Positions 55,301-63,341 of a stretch of 64,000 nucleotides of DNA are shown in pieces. A program made the position numbers and the translations under genes. Source of the DNA: Symploca sp. SIO1C2 (GTDB taxonomy: Bacteria > Cyanobacteriota > Cyanobacteriia > Cyanobacteriales > Coleofasciculaceae); NCBI GenBank assembly GCA_010672925.1, contig JAAHFP010000010.1:1-64000 (forward strand), written 5' to 3'. Under the pieces are notes generated by a model, which was not told where the DNA came from, did not search any database, and saw only the letters and a list, made by a program, of their open reading frames with translations. Within the stretch, counting starts at the first letter, position 1, and each line of letters starts with the position of its first letter.

Positions 55301-58300
55301 GAAGACGGGTTGGCAATGCCGATATCTACTCGTCCACTTGTATCATTGGCATTACGGCTAGCGATAAGGTAGTTGCCGTTTTCCAATGCTGTGATATTGT
55401 CGCTGCCGAAAAAGTCGAAAGCCGCAGCGCCGGAAATGCGGTTAATCTCAGCTCCAGTAGTGCCGTTGGCTAAAATTACTGTCCCGGCATTCTCAATCCC
55501 ACCAATATCTGCAAATTGGTTACCGAAGACAAAGTTGTCATTGCTCAATGCTGTGATATCCCCGTTGCCGAAAGAGTCATCAGGGTTAGTACCGGAAATA
55601 CGATTAATCTCATCCCCAGTAGTGCCGTTGGCTAAAATCACTGTCCCTGCATTTTCTATCCCATCAATGTCGGCAAGTTGGTTGCCGAAAACAAAATTGC
55701 CATTACTCAAAGCTGTGATGTCGTTGACGCCGAAACGGTCATCAGGGTTAGTACCAGAAATGCGGTTAATCTCAACTCCAGTAGTGCCGTTGGCTAAAAT
55801 TACTGTCCCAGCATTCTGCATACCATCAATTTCTGCCCGGGAATTGCCGAAGACAAAATTGCCATTGCTCAAAGCTGTGATGTCACGATCGCCGAAACGG
55901 TCTTCAGGGTTACTACCGGAGATACGATTAATCTCAGCCCCAGTAGTGCCGTTGGCTAAAATTACTGTCCCGACATTCTGCATCCCAGCAATGTCTGCAA
56001 CTTGGTTACCGAAGACAAAATTGTCATTACCCAATGCTATGATTTCCCCGTCGCCGAAAAAATCAAAGGCGACAGCACCGGAAATACGGTTAATCTCAGC
56101 CCCAGTAGTGCCATTAGCCAAAATCACTGTCCCGGCATTCTGTATATTGTTAATATCAGCACTTGGGTTGCCGAAAACAAAATTGCCATTGCTCAATGCT
56201 GTGATGTTACCGATACCGAAACGGTCCTGAGGTAAAGCACCGGAGATACGATTAATTTCAGCCCCAGTAGTGCCATTAGCCAAAATCACTGTCCCGGCAT
56301 CCTGTGTCCCACCAATGTCTGCAAATTGGTTACCGAAGACAAAATTGCCATTACTTAAAGCTGTAATATCATCACTGCCGAAACGGTCAAAATCGACAGC
56401 ACCGGAAATGCGATTAATCTCAGCCCCAGTAGTGCCGTTGGCTAAAATTACTGTCCCGGCATCCTGCATATTGTTAATATCAGCACTTGGGTTGCTGAAG
56501 ACAAAGTTGCCATTACTCAATGCTGTGATCTCATCACCACCGAAAAAGTCATCAGGGTTAGCACCGGAAATACGATTAATCTCATCCCCAGTGATGCCAT
56601 TGGCTAAAATTACTGTCCCGGCATTCTCAATTCCACCAATATCAGCAACTCGATTACCGAAGACAAAATTGCCATTGCTTAAAGCAATGATGTTCTCATT
56701 GCCGAAACTGTCCTCAGGGAAAGCACCATTAATTGTCCCCAATAGCGCCCCTGTATCTGGATTGAACAAATACACTGCCCCAGCATTGTCTGCCACTAAA
56801 TCATCTCCTGATGAAGAGACCACAACATTGCCATTGCTCAAAATGGCGGTATTATCTCCGAATTGATTACCCCCAGCAGGATTAGGGTCAAATAATTGGA
56901 AGGAACTACCACTAACATTGCTATCAATCGTGATATTTTTAGGGTCAAGCAATAAATGTCCTGCCTCACCATTAGCAGCACTAGCATCTCCCATCCCCGC
57001 AAACACCAACTCATTCTTACCAGAAACTTCTAGCAAGCCACCATCTCCACTCAATTCCCCTCCCCTCGCGGAGACACTGCCATAAAACTCTGTCAACTGG
57101 TCTGACCAAACTATTACTTTACCCCCATCCCCCGCAGTTAGGGCATCAGCTGTTAGTGTACTAGCATGGTTGACGAAAGTATTTTGGGCATTAGGAATTG
57201 AGAATTGAGAATTGGTTTGTCCCTGATAATCACCACCAACTAAAATTTCCCCACCCCTACTATTACCACTGGCATTAACTTCAGCAGCCAGTAACCTGAT
57301 ATCCTGAGCAAACAGGTGGACTTCTCCTCCTACCTCTCCCGTCGCCTCAAACTTACCAGAGGTAGTAAGTATTGTATCAACACCACCATTAAAAGCGATC
57401 GCACCTCCTTCAGTACTACCATTTACCAAAGTCAAGGAATTAGCAGTTTGAATTACCCTACCACTGTAGTCAACTGCAATTTCTCCACCACTGCCACTGC
57501 TACCAACCGCACTAAGAGTTCCAGTGTCGAGGAAATTGGTTGTTTCTACCTTGATACTTCCTCCGGTTGTACCATCTGCGGTAATTTGACCACGATTTTC
57601 CAGCAATCGACCAGTAAGATAGACTTGTCCTCCTGGATTATTGCTGCTGTTAGTTGAAACTTCTCCTTGATTAAGAATGTAACCGCTATTCCCCGTCAGC
57701 AAAGTTGGTAAATCTACCGGAGTAATTGGTAATACCTGTCCATTGATATCCCTTGGTGGTTCAATTTCCAAACTCAACAAGTTTCCCGATTGACTAATCC
57801 GCACCAAATTTTCCCCCGGCACAGCGGCAATGGTAATCCTGCCTCCTGATGCAGTCAGTTGTCCGGTGTTGACGACACTACCACTTAGTAAGCTTAAATT
57901 TTGCCCTTCTCCTACCGCTAAATCCCCAGCATTGATAATAGTCCCCGATTGAAGCAAATCAAAAGCAAACTGGCTGGGAGTGCCAACTAACTTCTGGTAG
58001 TCATTGTTCCCAAAAGCATTAAACCAATTATCTCCACCAAAGCCTATCCCAGTAGCAGTAGTCGCAGTAAAATCAGCAGGAACATTTAAACTAGCATCAG
58101 CCCCAAAAATTATCCCTCCTGGGTTCAGCAAAAATAAATTAGAATTTCCTCCCGTTAATTGAATTAAACCATTAATCACCGAGGGGTTACCTCCCACTAC
58201 CCGCCCCAAAATATTCTGAATTCCAGGTAAAGTAAGAAAATTAGCAGTCTGACCCCTATCTAATCCAAATTGCTCAAAACTTTGGAACAGATTTGCCCCA

Positions 58301-58512
58301 TCTCTAGACAATGAACCACCTTGGATATCGAAGCGGTCACCCTCAATAGTGACTCTAGTACCAGTACCATCAGTGGCTGGGATAATTGGTTGGGCTTGTA
58401 ACGGTTGGGAAATAATCAATAAGTAATAAAACCCACCCCCAACCCCTCCCAGGAGGGAAGCAGGTAACAGGGAAGAACCTACTTTTATTACCTGGTGGTA
58501 AAAATTTTTCAT
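52312..58512 (-). CDS. Giant TpsA-type exoprotein with C-terminal CHAT domain
   Basis: The 2066-residue product (ATG 58512; a TTG at 58530 also lies in frame) has in order: a signal sequence interrupted by a GC-rich repeat, then the TPS secretion domain (about 45-330; LFQSFEQFGLDRGQTANF, NPGGIIFG), a beta-helical region, about nine 54-residue repeats (about 550-1050), more Gly/Asn-rich repeats, and from about 1750 a CHAT domain. The CHAT domain has HLATHADF and VLSACNT, the His and Cys of the caspase-like protease dyad, and begins after ARPRRYRKPAQQLYQWL. CHAT proteases with TpsA adhesins occur in cyanobacteria; a surface or secreted protease is likely. The protein is unusual in combining FG-GAP-like repeats with CHAT. 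Confidence 0.85.
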   Translation of the reverse strand: MKNFYHQVIKVGSSLLPASLLGGVGGGFYYLLIISQPLQAQPIIPATDGTGTRVTIEGDRFDIQGGSLSRDGANLFQSFEQFGLDRGQTANFLTLPGIQNILGRVVGGNPSVINGLIQLTGGNSNLFLLNPGGIIFGADASLNVPADFTATTATGIGFGGDNWFNAFGNNDYQKLVGTPSQFAFDLLQSGTIINAGDLAVGEGQNLSLLSGSVVNTGQLTASGGRITIAAVPGENLVRISQSGNLLSLEIEPPRDINGQVLPITPVDLPTLLTGNSGYILNQGEVSTNSSNNPGGQVYLTGRLLENRGQITADGTTGGSIKVETTNFLDTGTLSAVGSSGSGGEIAVDYSGRVIQTANSLTLVNGSTEGGAIAFNGGVDTILTTSGKFEATGEVGGEVHLFAQDIRLLAAEVNASGNSRGGEILVGGDYQGQTNSQFSIPNAQNTFVNHASTLTADALTAGDGGKVIVWSDQLTEFYGSVSARGGELSGDGGLLEVSGKNELVFAGMGDASAANGEAGHLLLDPKNITIDSNVSGSSFQLFDPNPAGGNQFGDNTAILSNGNVVVSSSGDDLVADNAGAVYLFNPDTGALLGTINGAFPEDSFGNENIIALSNGNFVFGNRVADIGGIENAGTVILANGITGDEINRISGANPDDFFGGDEITALSNGNFVFSNPSADINNMQDAGTVILANGTTGAEINRISGAVDFDRFGSDDITALSNGNFVFGNQFADIGGTQDAGTVILANGTTGAEINRISGALPQDRFGIGNITALSNGNFVFGNPSADINNIQNAGTVILANGTTGAEINRISGAVAFDFFGDGEIIALGNDNFVFGNQVADIAGMQNVGTVILANGTTGAEINRISGSNPEDRFGDRDITALSNGNFVFGNSRAEIDGMQNAGTVILANGTTGVEINRISGTNPDDRFGVNDITALSNGNFVFGNQLADIDGIENAGTVILANGTTGDEINRISGTNPDDSFGNGDITALSNDNFVFGNQFADIGGIENAGTVILANGTTGAEINRISGAAAFDFFGSDNITALENGNYLIASRNANDTSGRVDIGIANPSSLTFSYFPDRSITINPQLLTQITNTGTEVRLQANNDITLNSPIITNNPNGKGGDLIFQAGRSLLINADIFTDNGNLNLIANETTANGVLDSFRDPGNATITMALGTTLNAGSGNVEIVLRDGAGKTHNASGDITINTIIAGQTLVENNGLSAGSDILTGNIIAPAGINLSSSNGNIDSRGGILNTNSITGSGGNITLSAAGDIQTAQIISAGEQQGGDISLTSNNGAINITDLLASFSESGFAGNVTLSAAGNIQTAQIINAAGEKQGGNVSLTSNNGAINTTNIATVSANGVGGDVSLSAAGNININNIFASSLVSNGGNISLDSGGDINTTFGLIPGALISNSTIGKGGDITVSAINRLTTGAINTQSVFGDGGKVNLRAGAGIQVTTIDTQGGTDGAAASGEGGNVEVTTPGFFQATGSFLDANLIPASISTGGVSAGGTIIIRHGGAGITPFTVGSADINGTAAAITTGNLLPIQTIIPNQSFFNTNTQGGIQIISVDEPLSPPIQPLVSGSQVAASLIQLLVSRRQVAPSDDPFQFLASLSADLVGAQLSVNQDFEQNYNVLLSLLDEQVLQIDLEHPDVNFDSLRINEAIPEIEDSLTAEYEEYLGEDILKQEVSVETIRQILTTVKEQTATNPVIVYALTHPEQLELVMVLPEGPPVRKIIPEANATARQQTLEEFREAVTDLARPRRYRKPAQQLYQWLVKPIESQLEALGIDTLIYSMDAGLRLVPMAALHDGEQFLVEKYSLGTIPSVSLTNSTYTKLQNSQVLGMGASEFQSLRPLPAVPVELEVITQQLWSGTPFLNEEFTLNNLKTHSRRQPFEIIHLATHADFQSGDSSNSYIQLWDTQLRFDQIRQMGWYNPPQVELLVLSACNTAVGDVEVELGFAGLAVQAGVKSALASLWLVNDEGTLALMSGFYEQLRKPEVTIKAEALRQAQIAMLQGKIRLENGKLQGLEQLEEIPLPPDMAAQGNQKLSHPYYWAAFTMIGSPW
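55382..56850 (-). repeat. Nine 162-bp in-frame repeats in the TpsA-CHAT gene
   Basis: Each unit encodes about 54 residues of the form NGNFVFGN-x-AD-x5-NAGTVILANG followed by TTGAEINRISG and DDRFG-x2-DITALS. The AD, GAGxVxxF-like and DxFG positions resemble FG-GAP beta-propeller blades (inference). Units differ by only a few residues, so the array probably changes number readily. Confidence 0.85.
58431..58463. repeat. GC-rich repeat inside the signal-peptide region
   Basis: ACCCACCCCCAACCCCTCCC followed by AGGAGGGAAGCAGG is a variant of the 42-bp repeats at 4583-4682 and occupies the same relative place, encoding LLPASLLGGVGGGF. Confidence 0.8.
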
Positions 58513-59262
58513 TGCTTCCGCCTTTATCAACTACTAATAAATTTTGGGTGAAGAGCAAATTTCGTCTCTTATATATTTACTCGGCAAGGCTACCGAAAAT
58601 TATGTGGATTACAGTTACCTTTTGGAATACTTAATACCATTTTAAGCGACATCAAAAATCTACCTATAGTTCAAACCATAAATACCATGAATTACGCGAT
58701 CGCTTGCAAATAAGTAAGTAGGTTTAGCTAACTATAGTTAGCTAGTGCAGCACGACGGAAATAACCCGCCAGTTTGAGTAGATATAATCCTGACTAAGTA
58801 GATAGGTGGAAATCAACTGAACTATGTTACAAAACGTAAATACGGCTCAAACCCTTACAAATGACCTAGCTTGCTTCTCGCGTAACGAGTATGACAAATG
58901 ACGACCTTCACCAGTTAACTTTAATATTGCAGCTCTACTTATATAAGCATTCTTAATTCTTAATTCTTAATTCTTAATTCCGCGTAGCGATACCAGTGAG
59001 GACTGTCATTGGTCATTGGCAAGAATCCGATTTATGTTTACTTTTCTTAAATCTAGTTAAGTTTTTCGTACCAAACCGACTTAACTGACCTGAAATACCT
59101 AAAAAGAAGAGCTGGCAAAGATTTCCGAGGTTATGAGTCAAGTATAACTCTCTTCTTATCCATAGAAAAACAAAAGTCTACCCAATAAATAAATGAAAGG
59201 ACTCACAACAGCAATCGTGCGGTCGAGCAGTCCAACTTTGCCCACTCAAGTTTATTAGGTAT
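58513..59262. other. 750-bp intergenic region between divergent genes
   Basis: It contains a HIP1 octamer, a perfect 20-bp palindrome TAGCTAACTATAGTTAGCTA (58725-58744), a TAATTCT heptamer run (58953-58980) and the GCTTCTCGCGTAACGAG stem-like motif (58871-58887). It should hold the promoters for the TpsA-CHAT gene and the response regulator. A 25-codon open frame at 58824 is not convincing. Confidence 0.5.
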
Positions 59263-59949
59263 TTGATGATGAGCCAAAATTTATCAGAGCCCAGAAATCT
59301 GAAAATTCTTGTGGTTGACACTCACGAATTGATTTTAGATGTAACTATCAATGTAGTACAAAAGCAGTATCCAGAAGGAGAAATCAGCATTGCTCAAAAT
59401 GCACAGAGTGCTTTTAATCAAGTAGAAACATTTCAGCCACAGCTGCTGATCATGGAGCTTTCCCTACCGGACAGTTGTGGGCAGTACCCCCAAATTGAGA
59501 CAGGTATTCAATGTCTGAGGACTTTAATGAAAAAGTATCCCCAACTCAATCTAGTTGTCTTTAGCAGTTATACCAAGGCACTAGTGCGCATTCAAACTGC
59601 TGACATTTATGCTCATGAAGGAGGCTTTGCTGTCATAGATAAAAGTCTTCCGAGACAGGAAATGTTGAATAGTTTGGATGTGGTTCTCAAAGGAGGAACA
59701 ATTTACCCAGGAAGAAAAACCAGGGAAGTCAACTACAATTGGCTAGAATTGCTCAATCTTGCTTTCCAAGAAGGATTAACAGATCAAGTAATTGCCCAAC
59801 GCATGAATGTGGCTCAACGAACTGTACGTCACTACTGGAGCCAGCTACAAGCTTTTCTGGGAATAGACCCTCAACAAAGCAGGGAAGAAGGTAAAAATAT
59901 CCGCATTCAAACTCTCATCTACGCTAGAGAAGCAGGGTTTATTGATTGA
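59263..59949 (+). CDS. Atypical NarL/LuxR-type response regulator
   Basis: The 228-residue protein has a receiver-like domain (12-135) and a C-terminal LuxR-type helix-turn-helix (about 165-205; LTDQVIAQRMNVAQRTVRHYW). The normal phosphorylation Asp is replaced: LLIMELSLPD has Glu65, and the first acidic cluster is VVDTHE with one Asp only. Lys127 in VIDKSLP is present. Glu at this position often mimics the phosphorylated state, so the protein may bind DNA constitutively (inference). Confidence 0.8.
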   Translation: MMMSQNLSEPRNLKILVVDTHELILDVTINVVQKQYPEGEISIAQNAQSAFNQVETFQPQLLIMELSLPDSCGQYPQIETGIQCLRTLMKKYPQLNLVVFSSYTKALVRIQTADIYAHEGGFAVIDKSLPRQEMLNSLDVVLKGGTIYPGRKTREVNYNWLELLNLAFQEGLTDQVIAQRMNVAQRTVRHYWSQLQAFLGIDPQQSREEGKNIRIQTLIYAREAGFID

Positions 59950-60233
59950 ATTTTTTCATTGGGTGATGGTACTTTCGTTCGTAGTCTTTGGGATTTGGGA
60001 ATTGGTTCGTTACAGTTTGCTGTACCTCACGAATATAAACATTGCTATGTAAATAATTATTTTTAATTGGAGGATTTTTTGTTCCCCACTTTTTTTCCCT
60101 CACCCCTAAGGTGCACCGACGTGCGCCTTCAATCAAGGTACCTGATTTCGTTACATTTGCTACACAATCTGATACTACAGCCCCCAATCGTCAATAGGAT
60201 GAAGTTGGTTAATAGTTAAAGCTCAAATTAGCT
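59950..60233. other. Intergenic region between response regulators
   Basis: AT-rich in part, with a GTACCTCACGAAT fragment. No gene is convincing; a minus-strand frame of 82 codons crosses it without recognisable features. Confidence 0.4.
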
Positions 60234-60647
60234 GTGAAAATTTTACTTGTAGATGACGATCACTTATTAGCGAGAGGAACAGCTAAGCTGATTCAACGCC
60301 TTGGTGGTCATCAGGTCGCGATTACAGATGAGCCAGAAGAAATTTTCCAGCAATGTCGGTCTGGGGAAGTAGATGTAGTATTGATGGACGTTAACTTACC
60401 TTCTGCACAGTGGGAAGACAAAGATGTAAGTGGAGCAGACATTGCCTATCTCATCAAAAGTGATCCCCGGACAGCGGATATCCCAGTTATTCTGATTACT
60501 GCCTACGCTATGCTAAGTGAGCAGCAACATCTTGTGGAAGTTTCCCAAGCAGATGACTTCTTTGCCAAACCCATCACAGACTATGAGGCATTGCTAGGAA
60601 CAATCACTAAACTCCAGGAAGCACGACAGCAGAAGGTGAATTCTTAG
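60234..60647 (+). CDS. Single-domain response regulator (receiver)
   Basis: The 137-residue protein starts at GTG 60234. The canonical residues are Asp7-Asp8, phospho-accepting Asp52 (VVLMDVNLP), Thr89 (ILITAYA) and Lys112 (FFAKPI). There is no output domain, so it probably works as a phosphate shuttle or protein-binding switch. No histidine kinase lies in this window. Confidence 0.9.
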   Translation: MKILLVDDDHLLARGTAKLIQRLGGHQVAITDEPEEIFQQCRSGEVDVVLMDVNLPSAQWEDKDVSGADIAYLIKSDPRTADIPVILITAYAMLSEQQHLVEVSQADDFFAKPITDYEALLGTITKLQEARQQKVNS

Positions 60648-60667
60648 GGATGGTTAGGGGTGAGGAG

Positions 60668-60811
60668 GGGTGAGCGAAAAAAAGGGTGGGGAGCGGAGGA
60701 GCGGAGGAGCTGTTAGCGCAGTGGAACAAAGTGTGGGAGCTGAGGAAGAAGAGAGAACTGATAATTTTTGGATACTTAGCCAGGAAATCCCACCCAAAAT
60801 TTCGTTTACCT
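60668..60811. mobile_element. MITE-1, copy 2, with 9-bp target duplication
   Basis: It starts GGGTGAGCGAAAAAAAGGG and ends CCCACCCAAAATTTCGTTTACCT. The flanks are GGTGAGGAG at 60659-60667 and 60812-60820. Length 144 bp. It lies between the response regulator and the glycosyltransferase. Confidence 0.9.
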
Positions 60812-60935
60812 GGTGAGGAGATAGAGAGGACCAAGAAAACAAAGAAGATTAACTATAGCACTTTTCATCTGGACTGGTTAAATTAATGGAGTTATTATAT
60901 TTTTAGTCATCTATCCTAGAGGTGAAACAACTATA

Positions 60936-61838
60936 GTGACACCTACAAAACCTTGCCTTAGTATTGGACTACCTGTATATAATGGTGAACAATTTCTAGA
61001 AGAGTCACTCAATTCTCTGTTAGCTCAAACTTGGCAAGAGTTTGAGCTAATTATCTCAGATAATGGCTCTACGGATAGGACTGAAGAGATTTGTCGAGCA
61101 TACGCGGCTAAAGAGCAACGCATTCGTTATTACCGCAGTGAGCAAAATCATGGTGCAGCTTGGAATTATAATCGTCTGGTTGAGTTGTCTGTTGGTAAAT
61201 ACTTCAAGTGGGCTTCTCATGATGATTTATGTGCCCCTAAATATCTAGAAAAATGTATTGAGGTACTCGAATCAAAAGCTTCAGTAGTTTTGTGTTATGC
61301 CAATACAACTTTTATTGATGAACAGGGTAATTTACTCCAAAATTACTCTGAAGAATTTCACCTTGATGCAGCTAAACCTCAGGAACGCTATCATAAATAT
61401 CATCGACGTTTTCTGACTAAATACAGGTGCAGTCCAGTTTTTGGAGTTATCCGCCGCTCTGCTTTAGTGATGACCAGATTGATTGGTAAATACGAAGGTT
61501 CAGATATAATTTTATTGGCAGAACTGGCTCTGTTGGGTAAGTTTTACGAAATCCCAGAATATCTTTTTTTTCGTAGAGAGCATCCGCAAATGTCGCTGCG
61601 AGCTAATCCGACCCCTGAAAAAATAGCTGTCTGGTTTGATCCGGCAAATAGAGGTAAACTCCAGCTACCTATGTGGAGATTGCTAAGGGAACATTTGCTT
61701 GCTATTGGGCGGACAAAATTGAGTTGGAGTGAAAAAATATCCTGTTATCTACAGTTACGGACATTCTTAAGATGGAAACGTAGAGAACTAAGGACAGAAT
61801 TGACGAAAGCTTTTAAATGGATAATGGCTAATAGATAA
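60936..61838 (+). CDS. Family 2 glycosyltransferase
   Basis: The 300-residue protein starts at GTG 60936 (AGAGGTGA upstream). The GT-A features are LSIGLPVYNGEQFLEESLNSLLAQT, ISDNGSTDRT and WASHDDLCAPKYLEK. Together these fit inverting GT2 enzymes of polysaccharide or glycolipid synthesis. The acceptor is unknown. It is followed by a Tat/lipoprotein gene with a lectin-like domain, which suggests a surface-glycan role for the pair. Confidence 0.9.
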   Translation: MTPTKPCLSIGLPVYNGEQFLEESLNSLLAQTWQEFELIISDNGSTDRTEEICRAYAAKEQRIRYYRSEQNHGAAWNYNRLVELSVGKYFKWASHDDLCAPKYLEKCIEVLESKASVVLCYANTTFIDEQGNLLQNYSEEFHLDAAKPQERYHKYHRRFLTKYRCSPVFGVIRRSALVMTRLIGKYEGSDIILLAELALLGKFYEIPEYLFFRREHPQMSLRANPTPEKIAVWFDPANRGKLQLPMWRLLREHLLAIGRTKLSWSEKISCYLQLRTFLRWKRRELRTELTKAFKWIMANR

Positions 61839-61990
61839 TGGCTAATTGTTAATGGCTAATTAGTAATAAGGTTACAATCAAGAAGATTGAATATAAGGAA
61901 ATATATTGGAATTTTTCTGCCTTTTCAGAAGAGTCTTTAAACCAGATTAATTAATTCTAAATTCTAAATTCTAAATTCTAAATTCTAAGC
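61839..61990. other. Gap with AATGGCTAAT and heptamer repeats
   Basis: Three AATGGCTAAT-type units (61826-61862) and a TAAATTC heptamer run (61953-61988) fill most of it. Confidence 0.7.
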
Positions 61991-63058
61991 ATGAACTATC
62001 TTAAACAAACCAGTAAAACTTATAAATATACTCGTCGCACTTTTCTCCAAACTAGTGCGATTACTGCTGCTGGAATTGTAGTTCATGGCTGTGGGAGTAA
62101 GCAGCAAGAACCCTTAGTTACTATTTTTCATCTACCAAAGCGCTTCTCCCGTCGTTATGGAGAATTCACTGCCAATGTATGTGGTGCGATCGCTAAACAG
62201 GTAAAGCAACTCAAATATCAACTCAATGAGGGAGAATGGCTCGAATTTGTGCAAAAAGGCAATCGAGTTCCACCACCACTATTTACTCTGGAAATCAGAG
62301 CTGAAAATTTGAGTACAGGAACGAATCAGCTAAAAATAGAAGCAACTCCTGGTAGAGGTGAGCCAGAAATCACTAATTTGGAGTTTGAATACGACCCTAG
62401 TCCCATTCAATTGCCAGTTACTTTAGATTGGTCAACTATCGATAACCGAAACTTAGAGGTTCAGGATGGTTATTGGGAAACCTTTGCCGCTGACGGCGGC
62501 TGGCGGGTACGTCCTAAACCTGGTTTTGAAGATTATGATCGGCTTCTTGCAGTTACAGGAGCTTTCCCTGGAGGAAGGCGAATTGAAACAGATGTCATCT
62601 TTCACGGCCATATTGAAGGCCGCCTCTATGGTTTTGGTGTTTTACCGATGTGGGGTGGACATCCGGATCAAGTTGGTGTTAGTCCCCGTCGGGGTTGGAA
62701 TTTCGGTATTGCCTGGTATTATTCGGATGATCAGGGAGTGGGTATGGAATTTGGCTACAAATATGGTAAGGATAAGCCAACATGGGTCTCTTCTTATCGC
62801 AACTTCGATTATCAAGAGGGGGTTCGGTATTTACTGATTGCTGAATGTGTGCCGGAACTTGATGAAGCCGGGAAGCATCTTCGTTATCGACAACGGCTCA
62901 AATGGCACGCCGCAGGGGAACCGGAGCCGGATCAATGGATGGAGCTAACTGATACGGAAGGCGCTCCTTTACCCCCAGGAGAGTATGCTGTTGGACTAGT
63001 TGCTCACCGCTGTCAGGTGGATTTTGGTTCTGTGACTGTCACCTCAATTGAAGGATGA
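61991..63058 (+). CDS. Tat-exported lipoprotein with a concanavalin-like domain
   Basis: The 355-residue protein begins with a twin-arginine signal (TRRTFLQTSAITAAGIVV) and a lipobox-like HGC at about residues 33-35. The mature part has a beta-rich segment (40-135) and then a jelly-roll-like domain (about 145-350; DGYWETFAADGGWRV, ETDVIFHGH, LYGFGVLPMWGGHPDQ) resembling LamG/GH16-type folds. I see no clear catalytic signature of GH16. It may bind or cleave an extracellular glycan. It follows the glycosyltransferase on the same strand. Confidence 0.7.
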   Translation: MNYLKQTSKTYKYTRRTFLQTSAITAAGIVVHGCGSKQQEPLVTIFHLPKRFSRRYGEFTANVCGAIAKQVKQLKYQLNEGEWLEFVQKGNRVPPPLFTLEIRAENLSTGTNQLKIEATPGRGEPEITNLEFEYDPSPIQLPVTLDWSTIDNRNLEVQDGYWETFAADGGWRVRPKPGFEDYDRLLAVTGAFPGGRRIETDVIFHGHIEGRLYGFGVLPMWGGHPDQVGVSPRRGWNFGIAWYYSDDQGVGMEFGYKYGKDKPTWVSSYRNFDYQEGVRYLLIAECVPELDEAGKHLRYRQRLKWHAAGEPEPDQWMELTDTEGAPLPPGEYAVGLVAHRCQVDFGSVTVTSIEG

Positions 63059-63063
63059 GGTGG

Positions 63064-63341
63064 TATGGTACAAGGCAGAAGGCAGAAGGCAGAAGGCAGA
63101 AGGCAGAGGGCGGGTGAGCGAAAAAAAGGGTGGGGGGCGGAGGAGCTGAGGGAGCTGAGGGAGCTGAGGGAGCTGAGGGAGCTGAGGAGCTAAGGAAGAA
63201 GATAAAACTGATAATTTTTGGATACTTAGCTAGGAAATCCCACCCAAAATTTCGTTCACCCGCAGAGGGCAGAAGGTAAAAGATTGACAGGTAAAGGTTT
63301 CAGCATTTGGTAGCGTCCTAATCGCCTTGGCAACTGCTATA
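63064..63341. mobile_element. MITE-2, copy E, carrying a nested MITE-1
   Basis: The left end (TATGGTACAAGGCAGAAG) is eroded; the right end CGCCTTGGCAACTGCTATA is clear. The AGGCAGA microsatellite is interrupted by MITE-1 copy 3 and resumes after it, then TTGACAGGTAAAGGTTTC as in copy C. Confidence 0.85.
63112..63263. mobile_element. MITE-1, copy 3, with 9-bp target duplication
   Basis: It starts GGGTGAGCGAAAAAAAGGG and ends CCCACCCAAAATTTCGTTCACCC. The flanks are GCAGAGGGC at 63103-63111 and 63264-63272. It is 152 bp long. The middle has five to six GAGCTGAGG units. It inserted into MITE-2 copy E. Confidence 0.92.

Noticed and set aside
58824-58901. 25-codon open frame in the 58513-59262 gap
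   Set aside because: Too short, no ribosome binding site, and no similarity to a known small photosynthesis protein.
59939-60187. Minus-strand 82-codon frame between the response regulators
   Set aside because: Low-complexity reading without a ribosome binding site or family.
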